25,142 bases of DNA from positions 1 to 25,142 of the forward strand of contig NZ_JALNZY010000024.1 of NCBI RefSeq assembly GCF_023229105.1, given 5' to 3'. Source of the stretch: Sulfurimonas sp. (GTDB lineage Bacteria; Campylobacterota; Campylobacteria; Campylobacterales; Sulfurimonadaceae). The translations under genes were made by a program, and so were the position numbers. Below are positions 7,798 to 13,350 of this stretch, piece after piece; position 1 is the first letter of the stretch, and every line of letters begins with the position of its first letter. The notes below the pieces were generated by a model that ran no database searches, had not been told where the DNA came from, and worked only from the letters and a program-made list of their open reading frames with translations.

Positions 7798-8046
7798 CTA
7801 TTTTAACTTATACACGTCAGAGTCAAAAACAACAAAAATATCTGTTGTAGCTCTTGATTTGTTATAATTAAGTTTATATTCAAATTCAGCCCTTGAACAA
7901 AATGCTTCAATCTTTTTAATAGTATCTGCGTTGCTTGAGCTAAGTCGTAAAATAGCATCCCCTTTGTAGCCAATTTTACACTCAAGCCCAGAAATATCTA
8001 GCTCAATCGCATACTTAATTAACAACTTCATCTCTTTTACAAACAC
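7798..8046 (-). CDS. Small hypothetical protein (82 aa)
   Basis: I do not recognise this protein. It is soluble, with alternating strands and a helix (a KLLIKYAIELD start, a GDAILRLSSS strand, an ADTIKKIEAF helix and a DIFVVFDSDV strand), consistent with a small alpha/beta domain, and has two cysteines. I place the start at GTG 8046 because GGAG lies 6 bases upstream. The frame could extend to TTG 8058 without a ribosome site, and the internal ATG at 8034 abuts AAAGAG with no spacer. A TATAAT lies about 26 bases upstream of the GTG. It is a single-gene unit next to the IS scar. Confidence 0.65.
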   Translation of the reverse strand: MFVKEMKLLIKYAIELDISGLECKIGYKGDAILRLSSSNADTIKKIEAFCSRAEFEYKLNYNKSRATTDIFVVFDSDVYKLK

Positions 8047-8071
8047 TACATACTCCAATATTTCGGTCTTT

Positions 8072-8077
8072 ATTATA
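8072..8077 (-). promoter_or_regulatory. -10 box candidate for the 82-aa gene
   Basis: TATAAT on the minus strand, 25 bases before the chosen GTG start. No well-spaced -35 is visible. Confidence 0.4.
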
Positions 8078-8180
8078 GAGATTTCTAATTTAACAATTAT
8101 TCAAAGACTACTATTAACACCATAAATTAGGTATATATTATTAAAATTTCATGTCAAAGTAAATAAATTTATACTGCCAA

Positions 8181-8589
8181 TTCAAGTTTAAAGTGCGACA
8201 GTATAGGTTAAGAGGATGTAGTAAAATAAGAGTCTAAATATCCGACCAAAGATAAAAGGACTTTAAATGAGCTACAGCCAAATAACCATGGTACAAAGAT
8301 ACCAGATAGAAGCTTTAATAAAAGAATGGTTGAGTAAAAGTTGTATAGCGACTAATTTAAGCGTACACAGATCAACTATCTACAGAGAGATACAAAGAAA
8401 CAGTATAAATGGATATTACAAAGCAGAGTATGCACAGATACAAACAAGAATTAGATATCAGAAAAAAGTTAAGAATCTTCGTTTCACAAATCAGCATAAA
8501 AAATATGTGCTCAAACATTTAAAACTAGGATGGTCTCCTGAGCAGGTAAGTAGGAGAATGAAGATAGATGGGCTATTACAATTATCTCA
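8181..8589 (+). mobile_element. IS30-family element, 5' remnant
   Basis: This holds the left end and the first third of an IS30-type element. The probable left inverted repeat is around 8181-8202 (core TTAAAGTGCGACAG). A partly matching inverse sequence, CACTTTAA followed by TTGAT, lies at 9709-9725 to the right of the inserted IS21-type element and may be the right end. The central and 3' parts of the transposase gene are gone. End boundaries are tentative. Confidence 0.6.
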
Positions 8590-8632
8590 TGTCATCGGCG
8601 GAGTTAAAATAGGCAGTATGAAAAGCTGCTAA
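8267..8632 (+). pseudogene. IS30-family transposase, truncated by an IS21-family element
   Basis: The first 108 codons encode the N-terminal DNA-binding region of an IS30-type transposase: the opening MSYSQITMVQRYQIEALIK, a helix-turn-helix with SVHRSTIYREIQRN near residues 28-41, and the WSPEQVSRRMK segment near residues 90-100. The native sequence then reaches LSH, where IS30 proteins normally continue ...SHETIY. At that point (base 8590) the sequence changes into the terminal repeat of an IS21-type element, giving a meaningless tail and a stop at 8632. The DDE catalytic core is absent, so it cannot act as a transposase. The starting ATG is preceded by AAAAGGAC. Confidence 0.88.
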
Positions 8633-8713
8633 AAAGTAGTTTTTACAACCAAAAGCTTAAATAAACAAATTAATTTTGTTAAAGTCTTTTTTCAAAAATT
8701 TGAAAGGAGATAA

Positions 8714-9346
8714 ATGCTTAAAAAAGGTGAAGTAAAAATGATTCATAAGATGCTCAAAGATGGACTTAGTAAAAGTGCCATAGCTCGTAAACTTGGCATT
8801 AACAGAGATACAGTTGCTAAATATGCAAAACTACCTGAAGGTTATATTCCAGTCATTAAACGAGAATCAGTTGAAACAACAGTTGATTCATATCTTCCAA
8901 ATATTGCCAGAATGTTAGAAGAAGCATATAAACTAGGTGTTTCTATTCCTTCATCATCAATTTATCAGGAGATACAGAAATTAGGCTATAGAGGTTCCCT
9001 TCGTTGGATGAATGATGTTGTACTCCGTCATGGGCTTCGCCAAAAAGTAAAAGATGAAGAACCATTAGTTAGATTTGAAACAGACCCTGGTAAGCAGATG
9101 CAAGTTGATTGGGTAGAATTTCCAAAAGATGGCTTGTCTGCCTTTGTAGCAACTATGGGATATTCTCGTGCTTCATATGTTGAATATGTAAGTGATGAGA
9201 AAGTAGATACCCTTATGAAATGTCATATGAATGCCTTTAGTTACTTCGGTGGTGTGCCGCAAGAAGGACTTTATGACAACATGAAGACGGTAATTATTAA
9301 ACGAAATGCCTATGGCTATGGCAAGCATAAATTCAATGTGAGATAG
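8714..9346 (+). pseudogene. istA: IS21-family transposase IstA, 5' fragment
   Basis: The 210-aa frame begins with the IstA helix-turn-helix (SKSAIARKLGINRDTVAKYA, residues 19-38) and enters the DDE core. The first two acidic residues are visible, D132 in QVDWVEF and D188 in LYDNMKT. It ends just after KHKFN, well before the third catalytic residue, because a deletion joins it to istB in another frame and a TAG follows. A ribosome site (AAGGAG) precedes the ATG. The product could bind DNA but should lack transposase activity. Confidence 0.9.
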
Positions 9347-9639
9347 GCTACTTTCCAATGAGCAAAGAAGATGCTCATCACTTCTTTCAAGTAATCTCAA
9401 AGAGATATGAAAGAGGAGCCACAATTGTAACTTCAAATCTAGTCTTTAGCCAATGGAGTGGCATCTTTGCAAATGATAAAGTTGTAACTACTGCTATCCT
9501 AGATAGACTTTTACACCACTCTCATGTTATAAATATACTTGGAGATTCATATCGTTTAAAAGAGAAAAAAGAGGAAGGGATGGTAAATTCAGATTTATAT
9601 AAGTTTCAGATATCTAAATCAATAAAAGGAGTAAAATAA
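9340..9639 (+). pseudogene. istB: IS21-family ATPase helper IstB, 3' fragment
   Basis: From GAG at 9340 the frame reads EIGYFPMSKEDAHHFFQ, the IstB segment just after the Walker B aspartate, then continues through SKRYERG, TSNLVFSQW and AILDRLLHHSHVINI to the normal C-terminal region. The N-terminal half with the Walker A loop is missing, so this cannot be a working ATPase. The first internal ATG is 9358, but nothing suggests that it is translated. Confidence 0.88.
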
Positions 9640-9668
9640 CACTAGTCGCTTAAGGTTACAATTCGTAA

Positions 9669-9760
9669 TTTTTTTTACGAAAATCTGCCGAATTTAACTC
9701 CGCTGTTGACACTTTAATTTTGATTTTAGCTTTTTTTTACAAAAATCTGCTGAATTTAGC
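9669..9760. repeat. Two direct copies of a 30-bp sequence at and beyond the IS right end
   Basis: Copy 1 (9669-9698) and copy 2 (9731-9760) each consist of eight T, AC, then (G/A)AAAATCTGC(C/T)GAATTTA(A/G)C. They match at 27 of 30 positions with an offset of exactly 62 bases. Copy 1 lies inside the IS21-type element; copy 2 lies outside the apparent right end. Multiple sub-terminal repeats are usual in IS21-type ends, but a copy outside is not. Confidence 0.7.
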
Positions 9761-9812
9761 TTGTAGAAATACTGCTTTAAATGGGTTTTAAAATTTTTTA
9801 TAAGAGTCATCT

Positions 9813-9827
9813 ATGAGATTTATTATT
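9813..9827. repeat. Left arm of a 15-bp perfect inverted repeat flanking tRNA-Arg
   Basis: ATGAGATTTATTATT here is the exact reverse complement of 9973-9987, on the other side of the tRNA gene, 145 bases away. Both arms are AT-rich. Confidence 0.6.
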
Positions 9828-9829
9828 TA

Positions 9830-9837
9830 GGGGGGGG
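9830..9837. repeat. G8 homopolymer near the 3' end of tRNA-Arg
   Basis: A run of eight G in otherwise AT-rich intergenic DNA, 9 bases from the encoded CCA of the tRNA. Poly-G tracts of this length are often length-variable in Campylobacterota, but here no gene or promoter is seen in line with it. Confidence 0.7.
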
Positions 9838-9846
9838 TGGTAAGTA

Positions 9847-9923
9847 TGGTGCGCCCGACATGATTCGAACATGTGACCGCTGGTACCGCAAACCAGTGCT
9901 CTATCCAGCTGAGCTACGAGCGC
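9847..9923 (-). tRNA. tRNA-Arg (anticodon GCG)
   Basis: The 77-base minus-strand sequence folds as a complete cloverleaf. The acceptor stem is GCGCTCG with CGGGCGC (one T-G pair), the D arm GCTC/GAGC, the anticodon stem CTGGT/ACCAG with the 7-base loop TTGCGGT, then a 5-base variable loop, and the T arm ACATG-TTCGAAT-CATGT. Discriminator A and an encoded CCA follow. U33 is in place and positions 34-36 read GCG, pairing with CGC and CGU (arginine). Many bacteria read these codons with an ACG anticodon edited to inosine. An extended -10 box lies 26 bases upstream. Confidence 0.95.
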
Positions 9924-9949
9924 ACACCATCTCTGTTTAAGAGACCGAA

Positions 9950-9958
9950 ATTATATCA
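9950..9958 (-). promoter_or_regulatory. Extended -10 promoter of tRNA-Arg
   Basis: TGA-TATAAT on the minus strand, 26 bases upstream of the mature tRNA 5' end, leaving room for a short leader to be removed by RNase P. Confidence 0.55.
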
Positions 9959-9972
9959 CTCTTAACTTATAT

Positions 9973-9987
9973 AATAATAAATCTCAT
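9973..9987. repeat. Right arm of the 15-bp inverted repeat flanking tRNA-Arg
   Basis: AATAATAAATCTCAT, exact reverse complement of 9813-9827. It sits just after the stop codon of the zapA-like gene and before the tRNA promoter. Confidence 0.6.
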
Positions 9988-9988
9988 C

Positions 9989-10207
9989 TTAAATCTCTAA
10001 TTTCTTTGTAATTTCTTCTATTTTCTGTTCTTGCAAAAAGAGTTCATGATTTTTACGCACATATGCTTGAAGCAATATCTTTAATTCGTTGTTGCCCTCT
10101 ATATTAAAATCTTTTTTCATCTGCTGCTCTAAAAAAATAGCAAAACTATCTTCAACATCAACATCAAAATGGCGACCAGCTATATTTAAACCAAGCTTTT
10201 TACTCAT
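9989..10207 (-). CDS. Small ZapA-like protein
   Basis: The 72-aa product starts MSKKLGLNIAGRHFDVDVED, the opening beta-hairpin pattern of ZapA-like proteins (short strand, G-R, strand), followed by helices ending in a charged coiled-coil-like tail (FLQEQKIEEITKKLEI). ZapA binds FtsZ and promotes Z-ring bundling in the cytoplasm. The protein is shorter than E. coli ZapA (109 aa), so the assignment is tentative. It follows a coiled-coil gene after 4 bases, an arrangement that suggests a ZapB/ZapA-type pair. No strong ribosome site precedes its ATG, so coupling to the upstream gene is likely. Confidence 0.6.
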   Translation of the reverse strand: MSKKLGLNIAGRHFDVDVEDSFAIFLEQQMKKDFNIEGNNELKILLQAYVRKNHELFLQEQKIEEITKKLEI

Positions 10208-10211
10208 GCTT

Positions 10212-10439
10212 TTAAACCATTATACTTTCTAGTTTTTCTACAATAGACTCTATCTCGGAGTCCTTTTGAGCATTCTGCTCAATCAACTTATCTATCTCTT
10301 GACTTTTTATTTCACTCTCGGCTTTTAGTGTAATCAACTCCATTCGAAGTGCCTCATTTTCTTGCTTAAGGGAATTATACTGCTCAACAATAGTTGAAAC
10401 TTTATCATTTAATCTTGCTAAAGTTGTTTGGTTTTGCAT
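10212..10439 (-). CDS. Small coiled-coil protein (ZapB-like)
   Basis: The 75-aa product is almost entirely predicted coiled coil: heptad spacing of L/I/V runs from ARLNDKVSTIVEQYNSLKQE through ELITLKAE to IVEKLESIMV. Size and composition match ZapB, the antiparallel coiled coil that works with ZapA at the division site, though coiled coils resemble each other and homology cannot be claimed from this alone. AGGA lies upstream of the ATG and a TATAAT 19 bases before the start. The zapA-like gene follows. Confidence 0.6.
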   Translation of the reverse strand: MQNQTTLARLNDKVSTIVEQYNSLKQENEALRMELITLKAESEIKSQEIDKLIEQNAQKDSEIESIVEKLESIMV

Positions 10440-10458
10440 AAAAACAGTCCTATTTATG

Positions 10459-10464
10459 ATTATA
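10459..10464 (-). promoter_or_regulatory. -10 box for the coiled-coil/zapA-like pair
   Basis: TATAAT on the minus strand, 19 bases before the ATG at 10439, with AGGA between the two. Confidence 0.5.
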
Positions 10465-10668
10465 TAGCCATAATTCTATCATAATTTACAAGAGTGAAGT
10501 TCTAAAAAATATAACTTTTAGCACCTATGAGATTTACTTTGCTTCCTTGCTAATAAAAATTAAATCTTTAACTTGTTACAATAGGGAGCAAAACATCTTG
10601 TGATTTTAAAAAACACTGCACAAATCACAAAAAAGCAATAGAAATGTTGCGTAATCAAAGGAAAATTA

Positions 10669-11451
10669 ATGAAAAGAGTTGTTATTAAGGTCGGTACAGC
10701 AGTTCTGACAGAAAATAATGAAATCGCAAAAGAGCGCATGTTAAACCTCGTCACTCTTATTATAATGCTCAAGAAAAAATATGATGTAATATTGGTAACC
10801 TCAGGAGCAGTTGCGGCGGGCTACTCCATACTAAAACTAGATAAAAGAAAGCAGATTGGCAAAAAGGCACTTGCCGCTACTGGGCAACCCATCTTGATGA
10901 GTGCATATAAAAAGAAATTTGATATTTATGATATTACTACGGCGCAAATTTTACTAACCGAAGATGATTTTGACTCAAGAAAACGCACTAAAATGTTTCA
11001 AGATATTATAGATGCACATTTAGAAAATGATATTTTACCTATAGTAAACGAAAATGATATAACATCCACTCCTGAACAGCTTTTTGGAGACAACGACCAG
11101 CTTTCGGCTAATGTGGCATATGCTACAGATGCTGAACTTTTAGTAATTTTGAGCGATATTGACGGCTATTATGATAAAAATCCGCAAGAGTTTAAAGATG
11201 CAAAACTTTATAAAATCGTAAATGAACTGCCAAAAGAGGCGCTTGACGATGTTCCTACGTCTAATAATGAATTTGCGACTGGAGGGATTGTAACAAAACT
11301 AAAAGCTGCTGATTTTTTAATAACACGGGGGAAAAGAATGCTTCTGTGCAACGGGTTTGATTTAAGCGCTGCAAAATCTTTTCTTTTAGATGGCAAGCAC
11401 ACCCTCGGAACTCTGTTTGAGCCAAAAGCTAAAGCAACAAAACAGGAGTAA
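10669..11451 (+). CDS. proB: Glutamate 5-kinase
   Basis: ProB phosphorylates L-glutamate at the gamma position, the first step of proline synthesis. The 260-aa protein is the amino-acid-kinase domain: VIKVGTAVL (K7), TSGAVAAG at 44-51, VNENDI at 126-131, FGDNDQLSA at 139-147, SDIDGYYDKNP at 162-172, and a GGIVTKLKAA motif near 208-217. The C-terminal PUA domain of the E. coli enzyme is missing; short forms of this kind occur naturally in many bacteria. AAAGGA precedes the ATG. It stands alone; proA is not adjacent. A hairpin follows, between this gene and the convergent neighbour. Confidence 0.95.
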   Translation: MKRVVIKVGTAVLTENNEIAKERMLNLVTLIIMLKKKYDVILVTSGAVAAGYSILKLDKRKQIGKKALAATGQPILMSAYKKKFDIYDITTAQILLTEDDFDSRKRTKMFQDIIDAHLENDILPIVNENDITSTPEQLFGDNDQLSANVAYATDAELLVILSDIDGYYDKNPQEFKDAKLYKIVNELPKEALDDVPTSNNEFATGGIVTKLKAADFLITRGKRMLLCNGFDLSAAKSFLLDGKHTLGTLFEPKAKATKQE

Positions 11452-11464
11452 ATATTTATCTATT

Positions 11465-11485
11465 AGCAGCACTTGATATGCTGCT
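11465..11485. terminator. Hairpin between convergent proB and the acidic hypothetical gene
   Basis: Arms AGCAGCA (11465-11471) and TGCTGCT (11479-11485) with a 7-base loop sit in the 45-base gap between two converging genes. No strong T-run follows on either strand, so it is a modest candidate for a shared terminator. Confidence 0.5.
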
Positions 11486-11496
11486 TATATCCTCAC

Positions 11497-11745
11497 TTAG
11501 TCATAATCCTCCACAAATTTATTCCTATGCGAAAACTTCTCTACAGGTTCATACTCGTCATCTTCATCGTCCCATGAGTTTTCAAGTTCGTTCTCAACTA
11601 TTCTCTCATACCCCATTTTATTGAGCTCGTCATCAATCTGCTGTGTATCAATACCGTTCTTTTTACTAAAATCTAAAATGTAATCAACATCTTTTCTCAT
11701 AACACCATTTAACTCTAACATAAACTCTAAATCTTTAAACGTCAT
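11497..11745 (-). CDS. Small acidic hypothetical protein (82 aa)
   Basis: I do not recognise this protein. Its N-terminal half is helical (FKDLEFMLELNG, VDYILDFSKKNG), with a pattern like a small helical regulator or adaptor. The C-terminal third is strongly acidic and probably disordered (SWDDEDDEYEPVEKF). I place the start at ATG 11745 because AAGAGGG lies 5 bases upstream. The frame extends 60 bases further to an ATG at 11805 with a poor ribosome site, which would give 102 aa. It converges with proB. Confidence 0.65.
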   Translation of the reverse strand: MTFKDLEFMLELNGVMRKDVDYILDFSKKNGIDTQQIDDELNKMGYERIVENELENSWDDEDDEYEPVEKFSHRNKFVEDYD

Positions 11746-11921
11746 ATTTGCCCTCTTAACAAATATATATTCCGCATCTCTTTGCGGATTAATCTCTTTT
11801 AGCATAAAGCGACTACTTGCCTACTACATTTTTATATACAAAATTATACTCTCTAATGAATTTTTTTTTGCTAAAAACAACTTTAAGAGACCTTTTTTAA
11901 AATTATCTTGCCTCTCTAATA

Positions 11922-11930
11922 TGATATAAT
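11922..11930 (+). promoter_or_regulatory. Extended -10 promoter of the rimB-rimK operon
   Basis: TGA-TATAAT ends 26 bases before the first ATG of the five-gene operon. It is the only strong promoter-like sequence seen ahead of these genes. Confidence 0.6.
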
Positions 11931-11956
11931 CCATAATAAAACATCGGAATTGCTTA

Positions 11957-12418
11957 ATGAAAGAAAAAAAGATTATCGGCACTAAAGAGCTTATATCTAT
12001 TCCTGATTTGGATCTTTATAATCTTGATGTAAAAATTGACACCGGTGCCGATTCAAACGCCCTGCACTGTGATGATATTTTTGTAGATGAGGAGAATATT
12101 GTACATTTTACACTACTAGATGAAGTCCATGCGGCATACAATGGAATAAAGATGGCAGTTCCGCTTTATGCAATGAAAAAAGTCCGTAGTTCCAACGGAA
12201 AACTACAGCACAGACCCTCAATTAGGGTTAAAGTTGAGTTTTTTGGAAAAGAATATACAACCGTCATATCTCTTACAGATCGTTCAGACATGAAATATCC
12301 TATGTTAATCGGTAAAAAATTTTTAGCAAACAAATTTTTAGTTGATGTTTCAAAAGAGTATCTAACAAAAGAAGCAGATGAAAACTTATTAAAAAATTTA
12401 AGCAGGAAAAAAATATGA
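11957..12418 (+). CDS. RimB-like retropepsin-fold protease (putative ATP-dependent zinc protease family)
   Basis: The 153-aa protein belongs to the family annotated as putative ATP-dependent zinc protease (Zn_protease, COG4067). It has a retropepsin-like signature, KIDTGADSNALH, at residues 26-37 with the aspartate at D28, and the later block YPMLIGKKFLANKFLVDVS. Members next to rimK are called RimB in Pseudomonas, where they act with RimK in removing or shortening glutamate tails on ribosomal protein S6. Here it is the first gene of a five-gene unit, and its stop overlaps the rimK start by 4 bases (ATGA), so the two are surely co-expressed. The role is inferred from family and context; the target is unknown. 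Confidence 0.85.
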   Translation: MKEKKIIGTKELISIPDLDLYNLDVKIDTGADSNALHCDDIFVDEENIVHFTLLDEVHAAYNGIKMAVPLYAMKKVRSSNGKLQHRPSIRVKVEFFGKEYTTVISLTDRSDMKYPMLIGKKFLANKFLVDVSKEYLTKEADENLLKNLSRKKI

Positions 12419-13347
12419 GAGTCTATATATTATCAAGAAACAAAGAGCTTTACTCCACAAAAAGATTGGTTGAAGCGGCACAGGCAAAGGACTGGGAAGT
12501 CAGAGTGATTGACTATCTAAAATGCAGCATCGAGATAGCAAAAGGCGAGCTTAAAATTAACTACCAAGGAAAAGAGCTTCCAACGCCTGATGCTATTATC
12601 CCAAGAATCGGGGCAAGCAGAACCTTTTACGGAACGGCTATGGTAAGACACTTTGAAATGATGTCTGCTTTTTCAACATCAGGAAGCTTAGCTATTGCTA
12701 GAAGCAGAGATAAACTTAGAAGCCTTCAGATACTTTCAAAAAACGATGTGGATATGCCAAAAACTGTTTTTGCATCTAATAAATCTAACGCAAAAGATGT
12801 TATTGCACTAAGCGGAGGAGCACCACTCATACTTAAGATACTTGAGGGAACGCAAGGTGTCGGAGTAGTTTTGGTAGATAGCGAAAAAGCTGCCAAATCG
12901 GTGTTAGATGCATTTTACGGAATGGATGTAAATCTTCTTGTTCAAGAGTATATAGAAGAAGCCGGCGGTGCCGATATCAGAGTTTTAGTCGTCGGGGGAG
13001 AGGTTGTCGGTGCCATGAAAAGGCAAGGTGCAGAGGGCGATTTTCGCTCAAACCTGCATCAAGGCGGAAGTGCTACTGCGCATAAACTCTCAAGAAAAGA
13101 AAAAACAATGGCGCTTGCTGCTGCAAAAGCAATGGGGCTTGGAGTTTGCGGAGTAGATATGATACCCTCAGCCAGAGGACCTTTAGTGATGGAGGTAAAC
13201 TCTTCCCCGGGTTTAGAAGGAATTGAAAAATCTACAAAGATAGATATAGCTGAAAAAATCATGGATTATATTGAAAAAAATGTAGCCATCAAATCCGCCT
13301 TAACTTTAAAAAAAAGAAAATTAAAAAAAGATAGTATTGGAGCCTAG
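12415..13347 (+). CDS. rimK: RimK-family ATP-grasp alpha-L-glutamate ligase
   Basis: RimK adds glutamates to the C-terminus of ribosomal protein S6 in E. coli and can make poly-alpha-glutamate. The 310-aa protein aligns by eye along the E. coli enzyme: N-terminal MRVYILSRNKELYSTKRL, PRIGASRTFYGTA at 63-75, ARSRDKLRS at 95-103, the ATP-grasp lysine K141 in LILKILEGTQGVGVV, VQEYIEEA at 176-183, GDFRSNLHQGG at 208-218 (R211), D248, and the metal ligands E260 and N262 in MEVNSSPGLEGIE. A lysine-rich tail (LKKRKLKK) follows the usual end. It overlaps the protease gene by 4 bases and the deacylase gene follows after 3 bases. Confidence 0.92.
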   Translation: MRVYILSRNKELYSTKRLVEAAQAKDWEVRVIDYLKCSIEIAKGELKINYQGKELPTPDAIIPRIGASRTFYGTAMVRHFEMMSAFSTSGSLAIARSRDKLRSLQILSKNDVDMPKTVFASNKSNAKDVIALSGGAPLILKILEGTQGVGVVLVDSEKAAKSVLDAFYGMDVNLLVQEYIEEAGGADIRVLVVGGEVVGAMKRQGAEGDFRSNLHQGGSATAHKLSRKEKTMALAAAKAMGLGVCGVDMIPSARGPLVMEVNSSPGLEGIEKSTKIDIAEKIMDYIEKNVAIKSALTLKKRKLKKDSIGA

Positions 13348-13350
13348 AAA

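Larger units (their letters stand above)
8590..9711 (+). mobile_element. IS21-family element, internal-deletion derivative (1122 bp)
   Basis: Terminal inverted repeats are visible. The left end (8590-8616) begins TGTCATCGGCGGAGTTAAAA. The right end, read on the minus strand from 9711, begins TGTCAACAGCGGAGTTAAAT. They match at 23 of 27 positions and begin with TG as in IS21. Complete IS21-type elements are about 2-2.5 kb with istA and istB; here the 5' part of istA is joined directly to the 3' part of istB near 9335-9342. I see no target duplication: the left flank ends ATCTCA and the right flank begins CTTTAA. It is presumably immobile unless helped in trans. Confidence 0.82.

Noticed and set aside
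8590..8632. IS30 transposase tail after LSH as genuine coding sequence
   Set aside because: This part matches the inverted copy of the IS21-type right end at the DNA level, so its translation is accidental.
11746..11805. Upstream ATG giving a 102-aa form of the acidic hypothetical protein
   Set aside because: AAGAGGG lies just before the ATG at 11745, whereas the upstream ATG has only a distant, weak site. It remains a possible alternative.
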